A stretch of DNA of 19,811 nt from an uncultured Collinsella sp. Its GTDB lineage: Bacteria > Actinomycetota > Coriobacteriia > Coriobacteriales > Coriobacteriaceae. How positions within the stretch are numbered: position 1 is the stretch's first letter; each line of letters opens with the position of its first letter. Of this stretch, positions 8,543 to 17,383 are shown one piece after another. Position numbers and translations under genes: made by a program. The notes below the pieces were generated by a model, which was not told the DNA's origin, ran no database searches, and saw nothing but the letters and a program-made list of their open reading frames with translations. The stretch lies in NCBI GenBank assembly GCA_902478825.1, contig CABSMK010000010.1, forward strand, positions 1 through 19,811, given 5' to 3'.

Positions 8543-8968
8543 ATGAAAAAGCTCAGGACGCTTGCTGACGTACTGCGACAGGCTGGCTTTGCACGCATCA
8601 CGGGCCTGTTTCTTATCTTTTACCTGCTGTGCTCGACGGCCGTCTGGTTGTCCGAGCCCACGACCCTTACGTTTGGTGATGGTCTGTGGTTTAGCTTTGA
8701 GACGGTCTCGACGATCGGCTTTGGCGATATCCCAGCCGAAACGCCGGTTGCCCGCGCCATTACCGTCATTCTGAGCGTTATCAGCATTTTCTACATCGCC
8801 ATGCTCACGGGCGTGGCGGTGAACTACTGCAATATGCTCATCAAGATGCGTCAAAAGGACACCATGGCGCGTTTTATGGATGATCTGGAGCATTTGGAAG
8901 AGCTCGATCGTGACGAGCTTGCCGATCTTTCGCGTCGCGTGCGCGAGTATCGTCGACGCCAGCGCTAG
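8543..8968 (+). CDS. Small two-TM potassium channel (Ion_trans_2)
   Basis: The 141-residue protein has the KcsA-like plan TM1 (about 18-37), pore helix, selectivity filter TIGFGD (residues 57-62) and TM2 (about 70-96). A short charged tail, rich in Glu, Asp and Arg and probably helical, follows. The filter reads GFGD rather than the usual GYGD, a known variant of potassium-selective filters. ATG 8543 is chosen over the in-frame GTG at 8528, because GAAAGGG (8531-8537) is 5 bases upstream of the ATG. No RCK/TrkA-N domain is fused or adjacent, so any ligand gating is not apparent. It probably acts as a tetramer in the cytoplasmic membrane. The next gene starts 36 bases later and may be co-transcribed. 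Confidence 0.87.
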   Translation: MKKLRTLADVLRQAGFARITGLFLIFYLLCSTAVWLSEPTTLTFGDGLWFSFETVSTIGFGDIPAETPVARAITVILSVISIFYIAMLTGVAVNYCNMLIKMRQKDTMARFMDDLEHLEELDRDELADLSRRVREYRRRQR

Positions 8969-9004
8969 AACGGGCGCCACGCGTCACGATGAGGGGGACT
9001 GAAT

Positions 9005-9538
9005 ATGAATATCACCGTGTATCTGGGTGCCAATGTCGGCAATGATCCGGCATTTCTGCCCGCGGTGCAGGAGCTAGGCAACTGGATTGGCGCCAACGGG
9101 CACGCGCTGGTATACGGCGGGTCCAAATCGGGCCTGATGGGTGCGCTCGCCGATAGCGTACTCGAGGCGGGTGGACACGTGACGGGTGTGGAGCCGAGCT
9201 TTTTTATCGAGGCCGAGTTTCAACATGACGGTATCAACGACCTTATCGTGACGAGTGATATGGCGGAGCGCAAGGCCAAGATGATTGAGCTCGGCGATGC
9301 CTTCATCGCCTTTCCCGGCGGGACGGGCACGCTCGAGGAGATTGCCGAGGTCATGTCCGCGGTGTCGTTGGGACACCTGAGTGCTCCGTGCATCCTGTAT
9401 AACCTGGACGGTTACTACAACGACCTTAAGGCGCTGCTCGAGCACATGATTGATAAGGGCTTATCGAGCCCACGGCGCCAGCAAGGCATTTATTTTGCCG
9501 ACGATTTGCGCGAGATTGCCTCAATTGTCAACGGATAA
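9005..9538 (+). CDS. LOG-family (TIGR00730) nucleotide phosphoribohydrolase
   Basis: The 177-residue Rossmann-like protein has the LOG family signatures GGSKSGLMGALADS (about 38-51), MAERKAKM with the catalytic-site Arg89, and PGGTGTLEE (104-112). Characterised relatives hydrolyse cytokinin riboside monophosphates or other nucleoside 5'-monophosphates to the base plus ribose 5-phosphate. In non-plant-associated bacteria the natural substrate is generally uncertain. The length is normal for the family. A purine-rich AGGGGG (about 8992-8997) precedes ATG 9005. It is cytosolic. The 125 bases after it contain a TACAAT at 9619-9624 that could be a -10 for the next gene, without a matching -35. Confidence 0.88.
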   Translation: MNITVYLGANVGNDPAFLPAVQELGNWIGANGHALVYGGSKSGLMGALADSVLEAGGHVTGVEPSFFIEAEFQHDGINDLIVTSDMAERKAKMIELGDAFIAFPGGTGTLEEIAEVMSAVSLGHLSAPCILYNLDGYYNDLKALLEHMIDKGLSSPRRQQGIYFADDLREIASIVNG

Positions 9539-9663
9539 GTCTTGAGCCTGCTCCACTATGACTCCCAATGGTGCCGTTTGCAGCGCGGATGGTTGGCTCG
9601 TTCGGGCAACGCTCGCTCTACAATAAAACGTAGCTATGTCGACTTTGACCGCGGGAGGACCCG

Positions 9664-10968
9664 ATGGATAACCTTGCCAAACCCACAAACCGCGCGCTGT
9701 TTTTAGTTAGCGTTGCCGTGGCCGGTGCGTTCGCAGGCGCCGCGGTCTGGCTGTTCTTTTTTGCGATGGAGCACGGCATCGACTATCTATGGACCGAGAT
9801 TCCGCACGCGCTGGGCGTCGCTTCGCCCGAGCTTGCCAGCGGTCCGTTTGGCTTTTTGCCGTACCCGTTTTTTGTCTGCCTGCTGGGCGGCCTGTTAATC
9901 GGTCTGTACGAAAAGATGACAGGCACCAAGACCGATGATCTCAACCAGGTGATGGCTAAGGTTAAGCAAGACGGGCGCTACCCATACGACAACCTGGGCA
10001 AGCTTTCGCTCGCGGCGTTGCTGCCGCTGCTGTTTGGCGGAAGCATTGGACCGGAGGCCGGCCTGACCGGCGTTATCGCCGCTCTGTGCAGCTGGGTCGG
10101 CGACCGCATGCGTCGCTTTGGCGCCGAGTTTAGGGAGCTTACGCTGTTGGGCACTCAGGCCGCGCTGACGGCGCTCTTTACCGCGCCCGTCTTTGGCTTT
10201 GTGGCACCGCTTGCCGGTAGCGCCGACGACCAGGGCGAAGACGCCGACGATGAGTCCGCGTCCGGCGAGATCACCATCAAGCTGCCCAAGGCGCAAAAGA
10301 CGGTGGTCTACGGCATTGCGATTGCCGGCGGCCTGGGCACCTATCTGCTGCTCGGCCAGCTCATGGGCGGCGGCATGGGCATGCCCAGGTTCGAGTCCGC
10401 CGAGGTGGGCAACCTGGAGCTTACCTGGCTCATTCCGCTGGCGTTGGTTGGCACCGTTTGCGGTTGGCTGTACTTTGTCTCCGAGCATGCAAGCGAGGCA
10501 TTGTCCCATGCAATAGGGGAGCGTCCTGTCGTCAAGGCCATGCTGGCCGGTCTGGCGCTCGCCACCTGCGGCACGGTCCTGCCCTACACCATGTTTGCCG
10601 GCGAGACCCAGGCCGACGTGCTCATGGAAACCTACTTGACCATTCCCGCCGGCGTGCTTATCGCGACCGGTCTGGTCAAGGCCATGCTGACCCCCGCCCT
10701 CATCAACCTTGGTTGGCGCGGCGGCCACTTCTTCCCGGTTATCTTCTCGGGCGTAAGCCTGGGCTATGGCCTTGCCATCCTCACCGGCGCAGATCCGGTC
10801 TTTTGCGTCGCCGTCTGCACGGCATCGACGATGGGCGCCGTTATGCGTCAGCCCGTCATGGTCGTGGGCCTGCTGCTCATGTGCTTCCCGCTCAAGGGTA
10901 TCGTCTGCATGATCATCGCCGCCGTTATCGCCGCCGGCATTCCGCTGCCCAAGCCGCTGCGCAAGTAG
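9664..10968 (+). CDS. CLC-family chloride channel/transporter-like membrane protein
   Basis: The 434-residue polytopic membrane protein shows CLC landmarks: GGSIGPEAGLTG (125-136), corresponding to the GREGP region, and GWRGGHFFPVIFSG (350-363), corresponding to GxFxP. The residue aligned with the gating glutamate of CLC-ec1 is Ile128, although a Glu follows at 131. It therefore probably belongs to the less-studied bacterial CLC branch whose ion and coupling are not established. An acidic hydrophilic insertion lies at about 184-203 between helices. There is no CBS domain. GGGAGG at 9654-9659, 4 bases before ATG 9664, serves as the ribosome binding site. The EFR1-type gene follows after 35 bases on the same strand and may be in the same transcript. 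Confidence 0.85.
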   Translation: MDNLAKPTNRALFLVSVAVAGAFAGAAVWLFFFAMEHGIDYLWTEIPHALGVASPELASGPFGFLPYPFFVCLLGGLLIGLYEKMTGTKTDDLNQVMAKVKQDGRYPYDNLGKLSLAALLPLLFGGSIGPEAGLTGVIAALCSWVGDRMRRFGAEFRELTLLGTQAALTALFTAPVFGFVAPLAGSADDQGEDADDESASGEITIKLPKAQKTVVYGIAIAGGLGTYLLLGQLMGGGMGMPRFESAEVGNLELTWLIPLALVGTVCGWLYFVSEHASEALSHAIGERPVVKAMLAGLALATCGTVLPYTMFAGETQADVLMETYLTIPAGVLIATGLVKAMLTPALINLGWRGGHFFPVIFSGVSLGYGLAILTGADPVFCVAVCTASTMGAVMRQPVMVVGLLLMCFPLKGIVCMIIAAVIAAGIPLPKPLRK

Positions 10969-11003
10969 CGCGGTTTTTCACGAGTCAATTTCAGAGATGC
11001 GAG

Positions 11004-11795
11004 ATGATTCTGTACTTTAGCGCGACGGGAAACAGCGATCATGTGGCGCGTCGCATTGCGGCGGCGACAGACGACAAAGTTATGTCGATTGAGCGTTTTG
11101 ATGTCGAGGCCTTTCACCTTGCTGTGATGGAAAGTCCCTGCCAGCTGGGGTTTGTCGCCCCGGTGTATGCCTGTGGTTTGCCGACGCCGATGATCGAGTT
11201 TTTAAAGACTGCCGACCTGTCGATTTCTGCCGGCGCAAAGGGCGGCGAGCGCCCGTATACGTTCTATGTCTCGACATATGGTTCGACGACTGGGCAATCG
11301 GCCAAGTTCGCCCGCGATCTGCTACACGAGAGTGGGCTCGAGTTGGATGCAGCGATGAGCGTTAAGATGCCCGATACCTGGACGCCTGTTTTCGACCTGT
11401 CTGACCCTCAAAAGGTTGAGGGTATCAATAGAGCTGCCGAGGCGCAGATTGATGCCGTGATCGAGGCGGTGCGGGCACGCCGCACGGGCAACATGATGCG
11501 CCATCGCGTGCCTCTGTTTGCATCGTGCGCGTATCACGCAATTGGGCTGCCGCGCATGCAACAGACGAGCAAGTTTGCCGTCGATGCCGATCGCTGCATC
11601 GGCTGCGGCCTGTGTGCCAAGCGCTGCCCCATGGCGGCGATTGAGATGCGCGACGGCCTTCCCGTCTGGACAAAGCCGGAGTGCGCAGCCTGCCTTCGTT
11701 GCCTGCACTGTTGTCCCAAATTTGCCATCTCGCACGGTAAGCGCACGGCATCCCACGGTCAGTACAGGCATCCCAAGCCAGGTGTGAGGATGTAG
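11004..11795 (+). CDS. EFR1-type fusion of flavodoxin-like domain and 2x[4Fe-4S] ferredoxin
   Basis: The 263-residue protein starts with a flavodoxin-like fold: ILYFSATGNSDHVARRIA carries the phosphate-binding SxTGNS loop, and TYGSTTG a second FMN-contact loop. It ends in a bacterial ferredoxin domain with two CxxCxxCxxxCP sets: Cys198, 201, 204, 208 and Cys227, 230, 233, 237. This arrangement is the EFR1 family common in gut anaerobes, whose redox partner is generally unknown. The frame stays open upstream to 10458, but that part lies antiparallel-in-frame over the CLC gene, so ATG 11004 is chosen; its ribosome binding site is weak (GAG only). It is convergent with the EamA gene, with 15 bases between stops; a weak GTAGC/GCTAC hairpin (11792-11814) spans the junction. 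Confidence 0.88.
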   Translation: MILYFSATGNSDHVARRIAAATDDKVMSIERFDVEAFHLAVMESPCQLGFVAPVYACGLPTPMIEFLKTADLSISAGAKGGERPYTFYVSTYGSTTGQSAKFARDLLHESGLELDAAMSVKMPDTWTPVFDLSDPQKVEGINRAAEAQIDAVIEAVRARRTGNMMRHRVPLFASCAYHAIGLPRMQQTSKFAVDADRCIGCGLCAKRCPMAAIEMRDGLPVWTKPECAACLRCLHCCPKFAISHGKRTASHGQYRHPKPGVRM

Positions 11796-11810
11796 CGGCT
11801 GCTGGCCGCG

Positions 11811-12686
11811 CTACTTCCAAACTGCGAGCGCGGCGGTGCCCAGTACGATGAGGGCGAGACCGATGACGCTGCGTCGTGAGAGTTTTTCGTTGAATGTCAG
11901 GCGCGCAAATAGTACTGATACGACAATCGATAGTTTGTCGATCTGCACCACGACGCTTACCTGGCCTGTGGCGATGGCGTAGTAATAGAGCAGCCACGAT
12001 GCTCCGGTCGCGATGCCCGATGCCGCGAGAAATACGAGTTCGTAGCGGTCTACGTGCACGGCTTGGCCCATCCTGCCTTTAGCTGCCACGATTGCCCATG
12101 CTATAACCAGTACCACACAGGTACGGATTGCCGTGGCCAGGTTGGATTCGACGCCTTCGATGCCAGCCTTGGCAAGGATGGACGTGAGCGCTGCGAACAC
12201 GGCGGCGCCGAGGGCGTAAGCGAGCCAGGTCCGGTCTTGCTGCTGCTCGGGTCCGGCAGACTGCTTCTTCTCGATCATTAAAAACGTGCCGAGGGTGATG
12301 ACGGCGGTTCCCACGAGCTTAACCGCAAGGTTGCTCGTCTCGCCAAAAAGTACGATGGCGACCAGTGCGGCGAGTACGGTGCTCATCTTGTCGACCGGTA
12401 CGACCTTATTGACGTCTCCGATGCTCAACGCCTTAAAGTAACAGATCCACGAAGCACCGGTAGCGAGTCCCGAGAGGACGAGAAAGAGCCAGGATCTGGG
12501 CTCGATGCTGCCAATGGTTCCAATGGATCCAGAAATGCCCGCCATTGCCCAGGCGAAAACGAGCACCACGCAGGTGCGAATGGCCGTCGCGACATCGGAG
12601 TCGGTCTGCTTGATGCCGCATTTGGCCAGGACAGATGTGACGCCGGCAAAGAAAGCCGACACAAATGCTGCTGCGACCCACGACAC
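11811..12686 (-). CDS. EamA/DMT-superfamily transporter with two near-identical halves
   Basis: The 291-residue protein has ten predicted membrane segments arranged as two EamA repeats. The halves are unusually alike: ATAIRTCVVLV followed by AWA, then GATGASW-type motifs, and a VDK/IDK plus S(T/I)V segment occur once in each (about residues 30-110 and 175-255). Such proteins export or import small metabolites across the cytoplasmic membrane; the substrate cannot be inferred. The first codon is GTG (12684-12686, minus strand), with GGGGAGG at 12697-12703 10 bases upstream, a little far but the only good choice. A linker rich in Lys, Gln and Glu (about 139-152) joins the halves. No partner gene is adjacent on the same strand. 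Confidence 0.85.
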   Translation of the reverse strand: MSWVAAAFVSAFFAGVTSVLAKCGIKQTDSDVATAIRTCVVLVFAWAMAGISGSIGTIGSIEPRSWLFLVLSGLATGASWICYFKALSIGDVNKVVPVDKMSTVLAALVAIVLFGETSNLAVKLVGTAVITLGTFLMIEKKQSAGPEQQQDRTWLAYALGAAVFAALTSILAKAGIEGVESNLATAIRTCVVLVIAWAIVAAKGRMGQAVHVDRYELVFLAASGIATGASWLLYYYAIATGQVSVVVQIDKLSIVVSVLFARLTFNEKLSRRSVIGLALIVLGTAALAVWK

Positions 12687-12823
12687 GGGTGAAATGCCTC
12701 CCCAAAGAACGACCGCGCCAGATTTACGGCGCTCGTCCGATGATACCGTCCCGGCATGAAGCTTTGATATCGCTGTGGTGAGACAGGGGCCATAGTTCGA
12801 GAGGACATTTGGTTAAGGCTCGA

Positions 12824-13009
12824 ATCGAAGGTGAATGGTTTTCCGCGAAGTGAACGAGTAAATCTGGACCCCTGGAACATGCACACTTTTTTCGAACAAA
12901 ACTGCAGGATTCTTAGACAAAAATCGCAGGAATTGAGTCCTTAAAAATGTCGATGCTACAGGGCACTGTTTTTACTCGTTCACTTCTCGGAAAAGTATTC
13001 ACCTTCGAT
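12824..13009. repeat. Large inverted repeat (arms about 62 nt, centre about 62 nt), possible MITE-like element
   Basis: Bases 12824-12885 match the reverse complement of 12948-13009. The outer 39 positions have 3 mismatches, with an exact 16-base block GAAGTGAACGAGTAAA; similarity is weaker inward. The centre (12886-12947) is A/T-rich and holds two short related strings (CTGCAGGATTCTTA and TCGCAGGAATTGAGTCCTTA). It lies in the 450-base gap between the EamA start and the end of the ABC permease gene. No target-site duplication or transposase was seen. The rest of this gap shows no gene I would support. Confidence 0.75.
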
Positions 13010-13094
13010 ATGCTGACGGTGTCTTTTTGGTTGCCAAGAACTAGACGGCCTGCTGTGAAGGGCGGTGGTGACGCTCTGCCGCCTTGTTTCATTG

Positions 13095-13129
13095 AAAAAA
13101 TAAGCGGGGTACCACCTAAGCTTTTTTAG
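13095..13129. terminator. Probable terminator after the ABC permease gene
   Basis: A short hairpin (AAGC at 13102-13105 with GCTT at 13120-13123, plus an inner GGG/CCT pairing) is flanked by an A-run (13095-13100, a T-run on the minus strand) and a T-run (13122-13127) on the plus strand. It lies just downstream of the minus-strand operon end. The stem is imperfect. Confidence 0.5.
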
Positions 13130-13136
13130 CCGTCGA

Positions 13137-13835
13137 TTACAGATCGCGTACTCGATAAACCTTGGTGCTGACAGCGCAGCTGATTGCACATAGTGCGAGC
13201 GCCAGTACTGCAATTCCTGCACACAGACAGCCAAGGACGGCGGGATCGGGATTTGCCCCGGCAATCGACATGAGCCAGTTGCTGATGGGGTTGGAGGAGC
13301 TCAGCGTGGCCATGGCAAGGCATCCGAGCATGGCAAACAGGCCAACGGATAGGCGTAACGCCTCCATGTGTCCAAATCGAAAGAACAGCGGCTGCGCCAA
13401 AAACACCATCATGAGGGAGATGAGCATCGATGCTGCCGAGGCGATTGCGATTTCAAAGACGGTTTGTCCCGTCGAGGGCATGCCCGAGTGATCGAAGAAC
13501 GGAAGGGCGATGATGTTCAAAAACACGGCGGCGCAGGCCATGATGGCCGAGAAGACAACGATGCACAGGTAGCGTGCGCAAATAATGTCTTTGCGCGAGA
13601 GGGGCAGCGTCGCTCGATAACGCTCCCAGCCATTTTGATTGTCGAAGCCGGCCAGCGAGCTCATGACCATGATGGGTGACATGGCACTGACCGCGCAGGC
13701 ACCGGCACTCATGCCAGAGTCACCGTCCGATGCGTTGGCAAGGGTCAGCACGACGAATATGAACAAGCCGACGCCCGCAATGCTCAGGACAAGCGAGCGA
13801 ACGATGGCGAGCTCGGATATAAAGGCGCGTTTCAT
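13137..13835 (-). CDS. ABC-2 type transporter permease
   Basis: The 232-residue protein has about six hydrophobic segments. It contains MVMSSLAGFDNQNGWERYRATLPLSRKDIICARYL, the stretch typical of ABC2 permeases of the YtrC/BcrE-like group (ABC2_membrane_5), where a cytosolic loop with an LP-S/T-R motif contacts the ATPase. It should form the membrane part of the transporter encoded with the preceding ATPase gene. ATG 13835 overlaps the ATPase stop by 4 bases (ATGA), so the two are translationally coupled. AAAGGGG lies 7 bases upstream. The substrate is unknown; relatives take part in peptide-antibiotic or cell-envelope stress responses, which is only an analogy here. Confidence 0.83.
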   Translation of the reverse strand: MKRAFISELAIVRSLVLSIAGVGLFIFVVLTLANASDGDSGMSAGACAVSAMSPIMVMSSLAGFDNQNGWERYRATLPLSRKDIICARYLCIVVFSAIMACAAVFLNIIALPFFDHSGMPSTGQTVFEIAIASAASMLISLMMVFLAQPLFFRFGHMEALRLSVGLFAMLGCLAMATLSSSNPISNWLMSIAGANPDPAVLGCLCAGIAVLALALCAISCAVSTKVYRVRDL

Positions 13836-14713
13836 TTTGAAGCCCCTTTCAGCGTGAGGCGCAGATAGTCATCAATGGTTGCCCGATCGCAGGGAATCTC
13901 GGGAAAGGCCTCGAGCGTTTCGCGGCGGTTGGGTACGAGTACGTCCACGCTGTAGGCGTGGTGGACGGCACGGGCGCCATCGACGCAAGCCATAAGCTCG
14001 GCGGCCTGTGCCTGGGTGCAGTGGGCGATGCCTGCGCGGTCGGTAATGTCCTCGCGCGGCAGGTCAAACATAATCGATCCGTTATCGATGCAGATGATGC
14101 GGTCGGCAGCACGATCGAGGTCGGACGTAATGTGGCTCGAGAGCAGCACGCTGTGCTGGCCGTCGGAAACAAAGGCGAGCAGCTCATCGAGCAGTTCCTC
14201 GCGCGCCATGGGATCAAGGCCCGCGGTGGCTTCGTCCAAAACGAGCAGCCTGGCATTGTGGCTGAGTGCGCAAGCAAGCTGCAACTTCATGCCCATGCCG
14301 CGGGAGAGGTCTTTGACCTTTGCCTTGGGATCGAGGCCAAATCGGTCGATGAATCCGGCGAATGTTTCGCGGTCCCACGTGGGGTACGCCGGGCCTACGA
14401 GCGACTCGATCTGGCCCACCTTAAGTGTGGAAGGGAAAGGGCATGTGTCCAGCACGAGGCCGATACGGGTGCGCAAGCAGCGCTGCACTTCACCGGGCGC
14501 GTCGGCGCCACAGCGCTGCCCAAACAGGTGCACTTCGCCGGCATCGAGCTTTATAAGCCCGAGTGCGGCTCGAATCGTCGTGGTTTTGCCGGCACCGTTG
14601 GCACCAACAAAGCCGACAATCTGGCCGGGCTCCACGGCGAGCGTGACATCGCGCAGCGAAAAGCGGTCGCTTACAGTGCGTGAGATGCCTTTGAGTTCTA
14701 GCAAGTTTTGCAT
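13832..14713 (-). CDS. ABC transporter ATP-binding protein
   Basis: The 293-residue ATPase has Walker A GANGAGKTT (37-45, Lys43), an LSRGM signature (136-140) and Walker B LLVLDEATAGLDP (156-168, Glu161). An H-loop is seen in LLSSHITSDLDRAADRI. The C-terminal extension of about 90 residues is typical of YtrB/CcmA-like exporters. The signature motif is LSRG rather than LSGG, a common variant in this group. ATG 14713 is preceded by AAGAAAGG with 7 bases spacing. It starts 23 bases after the GntR gene and overlaps the permease gene. The three therefore form a regulator-ATPase-permease operon, with the GntR protein the probable repressor. Confidence 0.92.
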   Translation of the reverse strand: MQNLLELKGISRTVSDRFSLRDVTLAVEPGQIVGFVGANGAGKTTTIRAALGLIKLDAGEVHLFGQRCGADAPGEVQRCLRTRIGLVLDTCPFPSTLKVGQIESLVGPAYPTWDRETFAGFIDRFGLDPKAKVKDLSRGMGMKLQLACALSHNARLLVLDEATAGLDPMAREELLDELLAFVSDGQHSVLLSSHITSDLDRAADRIICIDNGSIMFDLPREDITDRAGIAHCTQAQAAELMACVDGARAVHHAYSVDVLVPNRRETLEAFPEIPCDRATIDDYLRLTLKGASK

Positions 14714-14736
14714 GGTATAGCCTTTCTTGCAGATGG

Positions 14737-15117
14737 CTACTGCATGGTTTCGGGGGCCACCAGGTCGAGCATTTCGTGCAGTTTGTCGCGCGTGACGCCC
14801 AGGGTTTCGGCTTGGCTCGCCGCTTTCGCAAGCAGCTCTTCGATATGGCAGAGCTGGTTTTCGCGCAAGAGCTCCTGGTTGCCCTCGGCGACAAAGCAGC
14901 CCTTGCCCTGCACGGTGCAGATAAAGCCGAGTTGCTCCAGGTCGGCGTAGGCGCGCTTGGTGGTGATGACGCTCACACCCAGGTCACTCGCGAGTGCACG
15001 GATGCTGGGGAGTTTGGCTCCCGCAGCGAGCGTGCCCGATAAGATCTGAGCTTTGACTTGCGAGGTTATCTGCTCGTAGATGGGCTTGTCGCTCGAATTG
15101 GATAGGATGATGTCCAC
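14737..15117 (-). CDS. GntR-family transcriptional regulator, YtrA type
   Basis: The 126-residue protein has the GntR winged-helix domain: PIYEQITSQVKAQILSGTL, then GAKLPSIRALASDLGVSVITTKRAYADLEQLGF, then GKGCFVA. Only about 45 residues follow it. This lack of a UTRA, FCD or aminotransferase domain is the hallmark of the YtrA subfamily, which usually regulates ABC transporter operons, its own included. The start codon is GTG (15115-15117, minus strand), with AAGGAG at 15123-15128 5 bases upstream. It is the first gene of the operon. A promoter with an overlapping palindrome lies immediately upstream and is the natural binding site for this protein. Confidence 0.9.
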   Translation of the reverse strand: MDIILSNSSDKPIYEQITSQVKAQILSGTLAAGAKLPSIRALASDLGVSVITTKRAYADLEQLGFICTVQGKGCFVAEGNQELLRENQLCHIEELLAKAASQAETLGVTRDKLHEMLDLVAPETMQ

Positions 15118-15144
15118 AGCGGCTCCTTAGCTGTTGGGCTACAC

Positions 15145-15195
15145 GTGTATATAACCGGTAAGCACAGTATATATACACTATGCACAGTTATGCAA
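15145..15195 (-). promoter_or_regulatory. Promoter and palindromic operator of the GntR-ABC operon
   Basis: On the minus strand, TTGCAT (15195-15190) and TATACT (15171-15166) are separated by 18 bases and form a plausible sigma-A promoter. The inverted repeat GTGTATATA (15145-15153) / TATATACAC (15170-15178), with a 16-base centre, overlaps the -10 region and the likely transcription start. That is the place expected for autorepression by a YtrA-type GntR protein. The sequence symmetry is observed; binding is inferred. Confidence 0.65.
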
Positions 15196-15227
15196 GAGGA
15201 AAATAGGGATTGTCCGCTCGTTCATTC

Positions 15228-15525
15228 ATCTCAATCTGTAACATCTGGAAGCGATTTGGACGGCTACCTGTTACAGATTGAGATTTTGCTGGCGGGCCCC
15301 ACCTGGTTGTCTCAATCTGTAACAACTGGAGAAGTTTTTGGCTGCTAGATGTTACAGATCGAGACATTGGCCACCCGTCTATCCTTATATCTCAATCTGT
15401 AACAGATGGACCCGTTTTGAGTGGCTAGATGTTACAGATCGAGATCTTTCTGGGACGCCCACCTGTTTGTCTAAATCTGTAACAGATAGAGGTTCAAAAA
15501 CCGTCTAGATGTTACAGATCGAGAC
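15228..15525. repeat. Array of four tandem 57-nt inverted repeats with alternating 16-nt motif
   Basis: Units lie at 15228-15284, 15309-15365, 15389-15445 and 15469-15525. Each has a left arm RTCTCAATCTGTAACA (TCTAAATC in unit 4) and a right arm that is its reverse complement or differs at one or two positions. Each loop is exactly 25 bases, and the spacers between units are 24, 23 and 23 bases. The eight motif copies thus alternate in orientation at about 40 bp centre to centre. Loops are mostly unique but share TGGA near the left and GGCTA near the right in units 1-3. No ORF is convincing. The array lies between the GntR promoter and the probable prfC promoter. I do not recognise a named family. 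Confidence 0.9.
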
Positions 15526-15616
15526 AAACTGCTGCGGAGTGCCGCCATCGACTGCTACCCTGGGCCCCAACTGATGAATTTGTCCTGATAGGTGCCCTAT
15601 GGCGGGATTTCGCGGC

Positions 15617-15622
15617 TACAAT
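15617..15622 (+). promoter_or_regulatory. Possible -10 element for prfC
   Basis: TACAAT lies 48 bases before the prfC ATG. No good -35 is found at 16-18 bases upstream (best TGCCCT at 15593-15598), so the call is tentative. If correct, the palindrome array lies upstream of the prfC transcript rather than in it. Confidence 0.35.
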
Positions 15623-15669
15623 AGTGCGGTTACAACGACGTAATGCACTCAATGCAAGAAAGGATCCGC

Positions 15670-17283
<1,614 letters not shown>

Positions 17284-17288
17284 TGTGC

Positions 17289-17324
17289 CGGCGCGGTGGC
17301 CTGGCGGGGCTGCCGCGCCGTTTG
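17289..17324 (+). terminator. Terminator of prfC
   Basis: CGGCGCGG (17289-17296) pairs with CCGCGCCG (17313-17320). The stem continues inward through two G-U pairs and GCC/GGC to a 4-base loop, and TTTGCTT follows. The hairpin starts 6 bases after the stop codon. The T-run is short. Confidence 0.75.
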
Positions 17325-17383
17325 CTTGCCTGATGCCGTGTGAGCGGCTATCATACCCACCGTCGTCTCAAGACCGGGGCGTC

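Noticed and set aside
10458..11003. Longer N-terminus of the EFR1-type gene
   Set aside because: The extension overlaps the CLC gene in another frame, is Arg/His-rich and low in plausibility; family homology begins at ATG 11004.
11792..11814. Terminator between the EFR1-type and EamA genes
   Set aside because: The stem is only 5 bp plus a bulged 3 bp, with no T-run; too weak to list as a feature.
12947..13129. Small plus-strand ORF of 60 residues
   Set aside because: It starts inside the right arm of the inverted repeat, has no ribosome binding site and no recognisable domain; similarity to a minus-strand ORF is due to the DNA repeat.
15228..15525. CRISPR array
   Set aside because: Repeats are only 16 nt, alternate in orientation, and are separated by 23-25 nt; no cas gene or leader is present. 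Geometry is CRISPR-like but the inverted alternation does not fit.
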